From: Rufibacter hautae
Lineage (GTDB): Bacteria > Bacteroidota > Bacteroidia > Cytophagales > Hymenobacteraceae
NCBI RefSeq assembly: GCF_008271695.1
Contig: NZ_VKKY01000001.1
Location: 496,001 to 560,000, forward strand
Length of the DNA stretch: 64,000 nt
Reading direction: 5' to 3'
In this document: piece by piece, positions 43,929 to 52,295 of the stretch
Position numbering within the stretch: the first letter of the stretch is position 1
Layout: every line of letters starts with the position of its first letter
Notes under the pieces: generated by a model
Seen by the model: the letters and a program-made list of their open reading frames with translations, nothing else
Told to the model about the DNA's origin: nothing
The model's database searches: none
Program-made: the position numbers and the translations under genes

Positions 43929-44963
43929 ATGACTGAAGATACTTTACTAGAACCAACTGAGGCAACCACGCCAACCACAGACACCCTGAAGCTCGGCTTT
44001 CTGGGCATCGGCTGGATTGGCCGCAACCGCATGGAAGCCATCGCCCATGCCGGCGTGGGCGAGGTGACCTCTGTGGTAGACCCTGTTCCTCAGAACGTGG
44101 AGGAAGCCCACAAAACTGTCCCCAACGCCAAAGTGGGCAACACCATTGAAGACTTGTTGACCGATGAAATAGACGGGGTGGTGATTGCTACGCCCAGCGC
44201 TTTTCACGCGGATCAATCCATCCAGGCTCTGGAAAGCGGGAAAGCCGTTTTCTGTCAGAAACCCTTGGGCCGATTTGCCGAGGAAACCAGACGTGTAGTA
44301 GAAGCGGCCCGCAAAGCCGACACACTTTTGGGCGTAGACCTCTCCTACCGCAGCACGGTGGCCATGCGCAAAGTCTATGACCTGGTGAAATCCGGTGAAC
44401 TGGGCGAGATCTACGGCGTGGAGCTGGTGTTCCATAACGCCTATGGCCCTGACAAACCATGGTTCTATGACCCCAAACTCTCCGGCGGCGGCTGCGTGAT
44501 TGATCTGGGCGTGCACTTAGTGGATTTAGCCCTCTGGACCTTAGACTTCCCGGCAGTGGAAAGCGTGACCAGCAGCCTCTTCTCCAAAGGCAAACGCCTG
44601 ACCTCCTCTGCAGATACCGTGGAAGATTACGCCACTGCCAGCATCCAGTTAGCCACTGGTCCGCATGTGCAGTTGACCTGCTCCTGGAACTTGCCCGCCG
44701 GGCAGGAGGCCATCATTAGCGCTACTTTTTACGGCACCAACGGCGGCGCAGCTTTTAAAAACGTAAACGGCTCTTTCTATGACTTCGTGGCCGAGCGCTT
44801 CTGGGGCACCAAAACCGAGTCCCTAGTTTCGCCGCCGGATGCCTGGGGCGGACGGGCCGGTGTAGAATGGGCGCAGCGCGTGGCCAATGGCGAGAAATTC
44901 AACGAGGACGCCGAGCAGTTTGTGAAAGTAGCCGAAGTTTTGGACAGCATCTATGGTAGATAA
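43929..44963 (+). CDS. Gfo/Idh/MocA family oxidoreductase
   Basis: A 344-residue NAD(P)-dependent sugar oxidoreductase. After a Thr-rich start come the Rossmann motif GFLGIGWIGRNR, the family CQKPLGR (usual EKP with the catalytic Lys), DLSYRST and the substrate-domain DLGVHLVDLALW. Start at 43929 is preferred over a longer frame that would translate the palindromic repeats. Its end overlaps the GT4 gene by 11 nt, so translation is coupled. Likely converts a free or nucleotide-linked sugar or inositol; substrate unknown. Confidence 0.92.
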   Translation: MTEDTLLEPTEATTPTTDTLKLGFLGIGWIGRNRMEAIAHAGVGEVTSVVDPVPQNVEEAHKTVPNAKVGNTIEDLLTDEIDGVVIATPSAFHADQSIQALESGKAVFCQKPLGRFAEETRRVVEAARKADTLLGVDLSYRSTVAMRKVYDLVKSGELGEIYGVELVFHNAYGPDKPWFYDPKLSGGGCVIDLGVHLVDLALWTLDFPAVESVTSSLFSKGKRLTSSADTVEDYATASIQLATGPHVQLTCSWNLPAGQEAIISATFYGTNGGAAFKNVNGSFYDFVAERFWGTKTESLVSPPDAWGGRAGVEWAQRVANGEKFNEDAEQFVKVAEVLDSIYGR

Positions 44964-46077
44964 ACCGCACAGAAGCGTACTCATGACCACCGACAGCGTG
45001 GGTGGCGTCTGGACCTACAGTCTGGAGCTCATCCGCGCCATGGCACCTTTTAACGTGCACTTTTACCTCGCCACCATGGGCGCCGCCATCACCCTGCAGC
45101 AACGGCAGGAACTGGCGGCCCTCACCAACGTGACCGTGTACGAAAGCGAGTACCAGCTGGAGTGGATGGACAACCCCTGGGCAGAGGTAGACCTGGCGGG
45201 CCAATGGCTCTTGGAACTCAACGAGCAGCTCAACCCCGATCTCATTCACCTGAACAACTTCTGCCACGGGCAACTTCCCTGGAACAAACCCGTGCTCATG
45301 GTCATCCATTCCTGCGTACAAACCTGGTGGCGCGCCCTCAAAGGCGAGAATGCCCCCGCAGACCGCAACGATTACCTGGACCGCGTGCGCGAGGGCCTGC
45401 ATGCCGCTGATTTGGTAGTGGCGCCCACCCAAGCCATGCTGGAGGAGGCTGAAACCGTTTACGGCACCTTTTCCCAAAAACAGGTCATAAACAACGGCCG
45501 CGATCCGCATGCCTTCCGCTTCGGAAGAAAAGAACCGTTCATCTTCAGCATGGGTCGCGTCTGGGACGAGGCCAAGAACATCGCGCTGCTCACCCAGGTA
45601 GCCGATAACGTGGACTGGCCCATCTACATCGCCGGCGATGCCGTGCATCCGGCCACCGGTGACCACAAGCTTTTCAAGAACGTGCACTTCCTGGGCAAAC
45701 TCTCGCAGCGCGAGGTCGCCGACTGGCTTTCCAGGGCTTCGTTGTACGTGCTACCCGCCATGTACGAGCCGTTTGGGTTATCCATTTTGGAGGCCGCGTT
45801 CTCGGGTTGCGCCTTGGTACTGGGCAAGATCAACAGCCTAAAGGAAATCTGGGGCACCTCCGCCGATTACGTGGACACCAATGATGCCGAAGGCCTCACC
45901 CTGCTGCTCCAGAAACTGATCAAAGACGAATTCCTGCGCAACATCATGGCCTGCCGGGCGGTGAAAAAAGCCCAGGACTACACCACCGAGCTCATGGCCC
46001 AGGATTACCTCCGGGCCTACGCAACTTTATCTAACCGCGTGATAGCCGAAGCGCCGGACCAGGTGGAGACGGTATAA
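44953..46077 (+). CDS. Glycosyltransferase family 4
   Basis: A 374-residue soluble GT-B glycosyltransferase. N-terminal acceptor side shows TDSVGGVWTYSLEL (glycine loop); the donor-binding ExxxxxxxE motif is EPFGLSILEAAFSG (about residues 275-288), preceded by GRVWDEAKN and VHFLGKLSQREVADWL. No membrane segment. It overlaps the Gfo/Idh gene by 11 nt. Donor and acceptor are unknown. Confidence 0.93.
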   Translation: MVDKPHRSVLMTTDSVGGVWTYSLELIRAMAPFNVHFYLATMGAAITLQQRQELAALTNVTVYESEYQLEWMDNPWAEVDLAGQWLLELNEQLNPDLIHLNNFCHGQLPWNKPVLMVIHSCVQTWWRALKGENAPADRNDYLDRVREGLHAADLVVAPTQAMLEEAETVYGTFSQKQVINNGRDPHAFRFGRKEPFIFSMGRVWDEAKNIALLTQVADNVDWPIYIAGDAVHPATGDHKLFKNVHFLGKLSQREVADWLSRASLYVLPAMYEPFGLSILEAAFSGCALVLGKINSLKEIWGTSADYVDTNDAEGLTLLLQKLIKDEFLRNIMACRAVKKAQDYTTELMAQDYLRAYATLSNRVIAEAPDQVETV

Positions 46078-46080
46078 ATC

Positions 46081-46141
46081 AAACCTCTTCACCATGGTAG
46101 GTTCAAGTTTTCAACTTGAACCTACCATGGTGAAGAGGTTT
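46081..46141. repeat. 61-nt near-perfect palindrome after GT4 gene
   Basis: A 29-bp perfect inverted repeat with a 3-nt centre, arms running from AAACCTCTTCACCATGG to GGTTCAAGTT. It starts 3 bp after the GT4 stop. Related half-sites (GGTTCAAGTTTTCAACTTG, CTACCATGG) occur at 13597-13626. Confidence 0.85.
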
Positions 46142-46197
46142 GAGCCTCAAGATACGCATTGCTGTTCAAAAGTAATGCTGAAGAGAAAGCGCCACAC

Positions 46198-46329
46198 GGC
46201 AGTTACAAACTGCCATCATTGTAGGTCCAAGTCACAGACTTGAACCAGCGCAAAATGTAGGGGCAATCCCTTGTGGTTGCCCTAATGCGGTGCAAACGTG
46301 AACGGGCAACCACAAGGGATTGCCCCTAC
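46198..46329. repeat. Small palindromes plus GTAGGGGCAATCCC family copy 3
   Basis: GGCAGTTACAAACTGCC (46198-46214), GGTCCAAGTC/GACTTGAACC (46224-46246) and then a perfect 26-bp inverted repeat of the GTAGGGG family (arms 46257-46282 and 46304-46329). Together with 46081-46141 these fill the whole gap between two glycosyltransferase genes. Confidence 0.85.
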
Positions 46330-46381
46330 AAACAAAACCAAAATTCTAGTATTCAGCTACTAGCGTCAACCCAATAGAACT

Positions 46382-47521
46382 ATGAAACTTGTTTTATTCT
46401 ACCACTCCCTGCTCTCTGACTGGAACCACGGCAATGCCCACTTCCTGCGCGGCATAGTGCAGGAACTCAAAAGCCGCGGCAACGACGTGCAGGTCTACGA
46501 GCCCAAAGACGGCTGGAGCCTGCAGAACCTTGTCTCGCAGTACGGCGAGGAGAAGATTGAGGAACTGCACCAATACTACCCTGGACTGGACACCAACTTC
46601 TACGAGCTGGACACGCTTAACCTGGACCAGGTTTTGGCCGGTGCCGATCTGGTGCTGGTGCATGAGTGGAACGACCATGACCTGGTGCGCATGGTGGGCG
46701 AACACAGAACCAAGAACAACTACCGCCTGCTCTTCCACGACACCCACCACCGGGCCGTGACTGAGCGCGAGAGCATGGCCGCCTATGACCTCACCCATTA
46801 TGACGGCGTGCTGGCCTTCGGGAACGTGATCAAGGAACTCTACCTGAAGGAAGGCTGGACGAAGAAGGCCTGGACCTGGCACGAGGCCGCCGACACCCGC
46901 ATTTTCTATCCGCGCACCAAAACCGAGACCGAGGGCGACCTGGTCTGGATTGGCAACTGGGGCGACGAAGAGCGTACCGCGGAGCTGCATGAGTACCTGC
47001 TAAATCCGGTGAAAGAACTCGGTCTTAAAGCCAAAGTCTACGGCGTGCGCTACCCAGAGCATGCCATCAAATCACTGGCCGAGGCGGGCATCGAGTACGG
47101 CGAGTGGCTGCCCAACTACAAAGCCCCGGAAGTGTTTGCCAAGTACAAAGTCACCGTGCACGTGCCGCGCAGACCTTACGTAGAAGCGTTGCCTGGTATT
47201 CCTACCATCCGGCCGTTTGAGGCGCTGGCCTGCGGTATTCCGTTGATTTCAGCGCCCTGGGAAGACGCCGAGAAACTGTTCACGCCGGGCGAGGATTTCC
47301 TGGTGGCCAGAAACGGCGAGGAAATGAAAAAGCACCTACACAGCGTGCTGCATGACCACCGCCGCACCCAGGAAATGGTTAATAACGGGCTGCGCACCAT
47401 CAACCGCCGGCACTCCTGCTCGCACCGCGTGAATGAGCTGGAAGCCATTTGCGACGAACTGGGCATTGCCCCGGAAAAAATCCATCCGCACAAAAAATCA
47501 AACACCACTTATGCAGAATAA
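46382..47521 (+). CDS. CgeB-like glycosyltransferase
   Basis: A 379-residue GT-B-like protein of the CgeB/Glyco_trans_1_2 group. It starts MKLVLFYHSLLSDWNHGNAH, has a central LVHEWNDHDLVRMV, and the C-terminal donor-site region IRPFEALACGIPLISAPWED, which parallels GT4 ExxxxxxxE. It lacks a membrane segment. CgeB proteins are known from Bacillus spore-surface glycosylation; here the acceptor is unknown. First of three related genes; overlaps the next by 11 nt. Confidence 0.87.
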   Translation: MKLVLFYHSLLSDWNHGNAHFLRGIVQELKSRGNDVQVYEPKDGWSLQNLVSQYGEEKIEELHQYYPGLDTNFYELDTLNLDQVLAGADLVLVHEWNDHDLVRMVGEHRTKNNYRLLFHDTHHRAVTERESMAAYDLTHYDGVLAFGNVIKELYLKEGWTKKAWTWHEAADTRIFYPRTKTETEGDLVWIGNWGDEERTAELHEYLLNPVKELGLKAKVYGVRYPEHAIKSLAEAGIEYGEWLPNYKAPEVFAKYKVTVHVPRRPYVEALPGIPTIRPFEALACGIPLISAPWEDAEKLFTPGEDFLVARNGEEMKKHLHSVLHDHRRTQEMVNNGLRTINRRHSCSHRVNELEAICDELGIAPEKIHPHKKSNTTYAE

Positions 47522-48641
47522 AAAGCTTAACATCGCCTTCTTCGGATCTAGTTTGGTATCGGCGTACTGGAACGGAGCCGCCACGTATTACCGCGGCATC
47601 GTGCGCGCCCTGCACGAGCGTGGCCACCAGGTTACGTTCTATGAACCGGATGCTTACCAACGCCAGGAAAACCGCGACATTCCAGACCCCGAGTACGCCA
47701 AAGTAGTCGTGTATCCGGCCACCGAGGAAGCCGTGTACCAGATGCTGGAAGACGCGGCCTCGGCCGATGTGGTGGTGAAAGCCAGCGGCGTAGGCGTGTT
47801 TGACGAGTTGCTGGAGGCCGAGGTACTGAAACTGCAATCTGAGAACTGCCTCGTGATCTTCTGGGACGTAGACGCGCCCGCCACCCTGGACCGCGTGGAA
47901 AGCGACCCTTCCGATCCGTTTAGAGCTCATGTTCCGCAATACGACCTCATTCTGACCTACGGCGGCGGTGACCCGGTCATCAACGCGTATGCGAAGTTGG
48001 GTGCCAAGAAATGCGTGCCGGTTTACAATGCACTGGACACCGCCACGCATTACCCGGTTGAATCCGAGGAGCGTTTCCAATGCGACTTGGCCTTCCTGGG
48101 CAACCGCCTGCCCGACCGCGAAGCGCGCGTAGAGCAGTTCTTCCTGGACGTAGCCGCTAAATTACCTGAGCAACAGTTCCTCATCGGGGGAAGTGGTTGG
48201 GGCGATAAGCCTATGTCTTCCAACGTGAACTACATCGGGCACGTGTATACCAAAGAGCACAACGCCTTCAACTGCACGCCTAAAGCCGTCCTGAACATCA
48301 GCCGCGAAAGCATGGCCCGCTACGGCTTCTCGCCCGCGACCCGCGTGTTTGAAGCCGCCGGCGCCGGTGCCTGCATCATCACCGATTACTGGGAAGGCAT
48401 TGACTTCTTCTTCGAGCCGGAGACTGAAATCTTGGTAGCCAAAGACGGGGCCGAAGTGGCCGAGCTGCTGCAAGGTTTAACGCCAGAACGTGCCAAAGCC
48501 ATCGGTGAAGCTGCGTACAAAAAAGTACTGGCCCAGCACACCTACGGCCACCGCGCCGATGAACTAGAACAACTCCTGCTCACCACGCCGCGCACCAAAA
48601 CCGACATTACCGCTACAGACACGAAGGAAGTAGTGTCCTAA
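47511..48641 (+). CDS. CgeB-like glycosyltransferase
   Basis: A 376-residue protein with start IAFFGSSLVSAYWNGAAT, centre DLILTYGGGDPVINAY and donor-site region FSPATRVFEAAGAGACIITD. The start at 47511 lies inside the end of the previous gene (11-nt overlap, TATGCAGAATAA), which excludes the longer frame. It is clearly a paralogue of the gene at 49036-50163 (shared GYSPxxRxFEAA and DYWxGxDxxFE). Predicted cytoplasmic transferase, donor unknown. Confidence 0.88.
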   Translation: MQNKKLNIAFFGSSLVSAYWNGAATYYRGIVRALHERGHQVTFYEPDAYQRQENRDIPDPEYAKVVVYPATEEAVYQMLEDAASADVVVKASGVGVFDELLEAEVLKLQSENCLVIFWDVDAPATLDRVESDPSDPFRAHVPQYDLILTYGGGDPVINAYAKLGAKKCVPVYNALDTATHYPVESEERFQCDLAFLGNRLPDREARVEQFFLDVAAKLPEQQFLIGGSGWGDKPMSSNVNYIGHVYTKEHNAFNCTPKAVLNISRESMARYGFSPATRVFEAAGAGACIITDYWEGIDFFFEPETEILVAKDGAEVAELLQGLTPERAKAIGEAAYKKVLAQHTYGHRADELEQLLLTTPRTKTDITATDTKEVVS

Positions 48642-48643
48642 AT

Positions 48644-48683
48644 CTGTTTTGGGGCTGTTTTTAGAAAAACGGCCCCTAAACGG
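48644..48683. repeat. Dispersed dyad copy, near consensus
   Basis: CTGTTTTGGGGCTGTTTTT / AGAAAAACGGCCCCTAAACGG; GGGGC/GCCCC and inner TTTTT/AAAAA pair. Directly after the second CgeB-like gene. Confidence 0.75.
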
Positions 48684-48713
48684 AAATACACATTCCGCTG
48701 CTTCCCGTTGCTC

Positions 48714-48930
48714 CCGCTGGCGCGAGCGTCCCGCTCGTGTCCTCACGCGTTTCAGAGGACATCGATTCCACCCACTCCTGTCATCTTGGAAAGATCTTGT
48801 GGGCGAACTAGAAAGGCGTTGAAGAAAAGCCACTACCGTTCGCTCACAAGATCCTTTCAGGATGACAAAATTTAGGAAAGCTATTTATCCAAAATGCGTG
48901 CGGACACGAGCGAGACGCTCGCGCCAGCGG
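48714..48930. mobile_element. Nested inverted-repeat element (MITE-like)
   Basis: Outer arms of 29 bp (48714-48742 and 48902-48930, one mismatch; core GGCGCGAGCGTC) enclose inner arms of 30 bp (48779-48808 and 48838-48867; core TCTTGTGGGCGAAC, four mismatches). No open frame inside. The gap 48642-49035 holds only this and two dispersed dyads (48644-48683, half copy 48947-48976). Confidence 0.7.
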
Positions 48931-49035
48931 AATATTTCGTTTCATTGTTCTTTTCAGAAAAACAGGTCCTAAACGGACCTTCCAAAGAAAGAATAAAAGT
49001 CTAGGGTCTACCATCTAGATACTAACATCCTCCAC

Positions 49036-50163
49036 ATGAGTCAAAAACCGTTGAACATAGTCATTCTGGGCTTGTCCATTACCTCTAGTTGGGGGAACGG
49101 GCACGCCACCACGTTTAGGGGCCTCGTGCGCGAGTTGCGCAACCGGGGCCACCACATCCTGTTCCTGGAGCGCGATGTGCCGTGGTACGCCTCTAACCGT
49201 GATTTACCTAACCCGGAGTATTGCCAGACTGAGTTGTACCAATCCTTGGAAGATTTGCAGGCCCGCTTCACCGAGCAGGTGCGCGCTGCTGATTTCGTGC
49301 TGGTGGGCTCGTATGTTCCTGAGGGAGTAGCCGTGGGTGAATGGGCTATCCAGACTGCCCAAGGCGTGACCGGGTTCTACGACATCGATACCCCGGTGAC
49401 GCTGGCCAAACTGGCCCGTGAAGACTACGAGTACCTGCATCCGCGCCTCATCCCGCGGTATGATATGTATTTGTCGTTTACCGGCGGACCAACGTTGGAG
49501 AAACTGGAGAAGGAATTCGGTTCGCCCATGGCCCGGCCGCTATACTGCTCGTTTGACCCTGAGCTGTATTTCCCCGAGCCGCAGGAAGAGAAAGTGTGGG
49601 ACTTAGGCTATCTGGGCACCTACTCAGATGACCGTCAGCCACCGCTGGAGAAACTCATGCTGGATGCCGCCCGTGCGTGGCCGCTGGGCTCCTTCGTAGT
49701 GGCCGGTCCGCAGTATCCGGAGACGGTTCAGTGGCCCGAGAACTGCGAGTACATCCACCACCTTCCGCCCGCCGAGCACCGGAAGTTCTACAACCAGCAA
49801 CGCTTCACCCAGAACATCACCCGCGCCGACATGATCAAGGCCGGCTACTCGCCCAGCGTGCGCCTCTTTGAAGCCGCCGCCTGCGGTACGCCCATCATCT
49901 CAGATTACTGGGACGGACTGGATGAGCTGTTTGAGTTCAACAAAGAGATCCTGGTCTCCTACTCCGCCGAGGACACCTTGGGCTTCTTGAAGGACTTACC
50001 CGAGGAGGAGCGCTTGGCCATGGGGGAACTCGCCCGCCAGAAAGTCCTGGCCCACCACACTGCCGCGCACCGCGCGCAGGAGCTGGAAAGCTATATTTAT
50101 GAAGTCCTGAGTTCTGCGTCTAGCATTCTGAGTCAGGAAAAAGAAGTGGAGCTGGGAAGCTAA
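49036..50163 (+). CDS. CgeB-like glycosyltransferase
   Basis: A 375-residue protein, third of the CgeB-like set: N-terminal NIVILGLSITSSWGNGHAT, FLERDVPWYASNRD, middle YDMYLSFTGG, donor-site region YSPSVRLFEAAACGTPIISD. The family commonly has this 370-residue size. Soluble, no signal peptide. The three copies (two close paralogues and one more distant) suggest stepwise addition of several sugars. Last gene of the compact 39.5-50.2 kb locus. Confidence 0.88.
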   Translation: MSQKPLNIVILGLSITSSWGNGHATTFRGLVRELRNRGHHILFLERDVPWYASNRDLPNPEYCQTELYQSLEDLQARFTEQVRAADFVLVGSYVPEGVAVGEWAIQTAQGVTGFYDIDTPVTLAKLAREDYEYLHPRLIPRYDMYLSFTGGPTLEKLEKEFGSPMARPLYCSFDPELYFPEPQEEKVWDLGYLGTYSDDRQPPLEKLMLDAARAWPLGSFVVAGPQYPETVQWPENCEYIHHLPPAEHRKFYNQQRFTQNITRADMIKAGYSPSVRLFEAAACGTPIISDYWDGLDELFEFNKEILVSYSAEDTLGFLKDLPEEERLAMGELARQKVLAHHTAAHRAQELESYIYEVLSSASSILSQEKEVELGS

Positions 50164-50187
50164 TTTGCTTTCACTCTCGTGCTTATT

Positions 50188-50222
50188 GTTTTCGGCCTGT
50201 TTTGAGAAAAGCAGGCCGAAAA
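50188..50222. repeat. Dispersed dyad copy after third CgeB-like gene
   Basis: GTTTTCGGCCTGTTTTG / AGAAAAGCAGGCCGAAAAT; TTTTCGGCCTG/CAGGCCGAAAA pairs perfectly. Confidence 0.75.
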
Positions 50223-50354
50223 TGTTTTTACGCCCACGTAATCCTCACCTACACCATCACTTTTCATCAGCTTGGTGGAGGTAGCTTTCGCACTTCTTTG
50301 GTTGTTTTCTCCAAGGCATAGATTCGCCTGGTTTTTACACGTATAAAGAAGATC

Positions 50355-51011
50355 ATGGGAATAGAAAAGCACATATGGATGAGCAGCCTCCTGTTGCTAT
50401 GGCTGGGCTCTGCCTGTGAACCATCATCCTCGCAGACGCAGCACCAACCAGAGAAAGCAACTGTCCAAACCATGGCTGACAGCTGCGACAATCCCGATGC
50501 CGCTATTGAATGCTGTTTCCTGAACATGCCTCAGAAACTCACCAGCACCATGACCATCGCGGGTAGAGCAGAACCCGGGGAAAGGCTGGTGATTTCGGGC
50601 CGAATTTTCAAAAATGACGGTAAAACGCCCCTTTCCAACGCCCTCATTTACGCCTACCAAACAGACAATACAGGCCATTACACCAAAAAAGGCATTGAAA
50701 CCGGCGTACAGAAATGGCATGGGCACCTGCACGGCTGGTGCAAGACAGACCAGAACGGTTCCTATGAAATCCAGTCTATCCGGCCCGCACGCTACCCAGA
50801 CAACTCCATGCCCGCCCACATCCACGCGGCCATAAAACCGGAGAACACCGCACCCTTTTACATCAGTGATTTCGTGTTCAAAGACGATGACTTGGTAACC
50901 GACAAATACCTGGCATCTCTGTTTACAGACCTAGGAGGCACGGGCATTGTGACCGTCCAGAAGAACGCAAACAACACCTGGATTGGGAAGAGAGACATTG
51001 TCCTGAAGTAG
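50355..51011 (+). CDS. Intradiol-dioxygenase-like lipoprotein
   Basis: A 218-residue protein with a lipoprotein signal (LWLGSAC, Cys about 21). The mature part has the intradiol ring-cleavage dioxygenase fold signature. The four Fe(III) ligands seem present: Tyr in NTGHYTKKG, Tyr in RPARYPD, and both His in AHIHAAI. Classic members are soluble catechol dioxygenases; secreted single-domain relatives in Bacteroidetes are of unknown substrate. It is not obviously part of the glycan pathway. Alone between CgeB-like and GDPD genes. Confidence 0.8.
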   Translation: MGIEKHIWMSSLLLLWLGSACEPSSSQTQHQPEKATVQTMADSCDNPDAAIECCFLNMPQKLTSTMTIAGRAEPGERLVISGRIFKNDGKTPLSNALIYAYQTDNTGHYTKKGIETGVQKWHGHLHGWCKTDQNGSYEIQSIRPARYPDNSMPAHIHAAIKPENTAPFYISDFVFKDDDLVTDKYLASLFTDLGGTGIVTVQKNANNTWIGKRDIVLK

Positions 51012-51189
51012 CATTCTTTAACCCTTAGTTCACTTCAAGCATTAAGCATACAAGAGTTCTTGGGTAACAGCCTGCAAACATCCTTTCAACCCATTGCTAT
51101 TCTCCTGAAGCTCCCTATCTTCATACTGGAAGGTAATTGGTAAGAAAACCCTCCTTTACTTTTGCAGGACTTGCCGGGACCAGCAACGA

Positions 51190-51197
51190 TATCTTTG
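51190..51197 (+). promoter_or_regulatory. -7 element of the GDPD gene
   Basis: TATCTTTG, exact TAnnTTTG, 21 bp before the preferred start at 51219; it lies inside the longer frame, supporting the shorter start. Confidence 0.55.
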
Positions 51198-51218
51198 TTC
51201 ACCCCCAAAGCTCAGACC

Positions 51219-52175
51219 ATGCATTCCATCGGTTTTTCTTTAAGAATTCTCCTGCTTCTGGTACTGGTGGCCGGGCTCCCTTTCTGTGAATTGAAGGCGC
51301 AGACCAAAAACTTGCACATCCTTCAAATCAGTAGCCCGAAGGAGCTATCCAACTTCTTCCGGTTCAGCCCAAACAGCATTCCTTTGATCAGTGGTCACCG
51401 AGGCGGAATGGAGAAAGGGTACCCAGAGAATTCCATTGCTTCTTTTGAACATACACTCCGCAGCACGCCGGCTTTTTTTGAGGTTGATCCGCGCCTGACC
51501 AAAGACAGTGTCATTGTGCTCATGCATGATGAAACGCTGGACCGTACCACCACCGGCAACGGCAAGGTTTCTGACTATACCTGGGAAGAATTGAAGAAGT
51601 TGAACCTGAAAGACAAAGCAGGAAATGTTACCGCGTACCATATCCCCACCCTGGAAGAAGCCATCACGTGGAGCAAAGGAAAAACCATTTTGAACTTGGA
51701 TAGAAAGGACGTGCCGCCTTCTATGATTGCTCGGTTCCTGCGTGACCGCAAAGCCGAAATCCATGTGATGCTGACCGTGCACAATGCCCAGCAAGCCAAA
51801 TACCACTATGAACAAAACAACAAAGTAATGTTCTCGGCCCACGTGCTTACCAAGGATGCGTTTTTAGAGTATGAGAAAGCCGGTATTCCTTGGTCGCAGA
51901 CGATGGCCTACATTGGCCCCACGTACAAGCCCGAAAACCAGGAACTGCTGGACCTGCTGCATGCCCGCGGGGTGATGTGCATGATTTCGGCGGCGCCCAC
52001 GTATGACAAACTTCAGAGCAAGGCAGAACGGCAGAATGCCTACCGCGAAGTTATCAAATCCGGGGCCGATATTATTGAATCTGATTTGCCCACCGAGGCC
52101 GCAGAAGCTATCAAACCTTTAATACCCGGTAAAAGTGATAAAGCCAAATACTTTAGGATCGTGGAAGCAAAATAA
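51219..52175 (+). CDS. Exported glycerophosphodiester phosphodiesterase family protein
   Basis: A 318-residue exported hydrolase. Signal peptide to about residue 28 (ends ELKAQ). GDPD catalytic motifs: SGHRGGMEKGYPENSIASF, EVDPRLTKDSVIVLMHDETL and DRTTTGNG, giving the His/Glu/Asp/His set. It should cleave glycerophosphodiesters, or phosphodiesters of other polyols, in the periplasm. Start at 51219 is supported by a -7 element at 51190. Confidence 0.92.
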   Translation: MHSIGFSLRILLLLVLVAGLPFCELKAQTKNLHILQISSPKELSNFFRFSPNSIPLISGHRGGMEKGYPENSIASFEHTLRSTPAFFEVDPRLTKDSVIVLMHDETLDRTTTGNGKVSDYTWEELKKLNLKDKAGNVTAYHIPTLEEAITWSKGKTILNLDRKDVPPSMIARFLRDRKAEIHVMLTVHNAQQAKYHYEQNNKVMFSAHVLTKDAFLEYEKAGIPWSQTMAYIGPTYKPENQELLDLLHARGVMCMISAAPTYDKLQSKAERQNAYREVIKSGADIIESDLPTEAAEAIKPLIPGKSDKAKYFRIVEAK

Positions 52176-52295
52176 CTTTTCAAGACGCAAAGACAATGGT
52201 ATCTTTCAGAAAAGTAAATTGATTTTTACAGCCACTTATCACTTGTTAATACCCGCAACAGAAAACATCAAACACCTAGCGAATAAGACCAAACC

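Noticed and set aside
46081-46329. Possible CRISPR or integron attC array
   Set aside because: The repeats are different palindromes in single copy, without regular spacing or spacers, cas genes or integrase.
48642-49035. Insertion sequence between CgeB-like genes
   Set aside because: Inverted repeats only; no transposase frame and no target duplication could be recognised.
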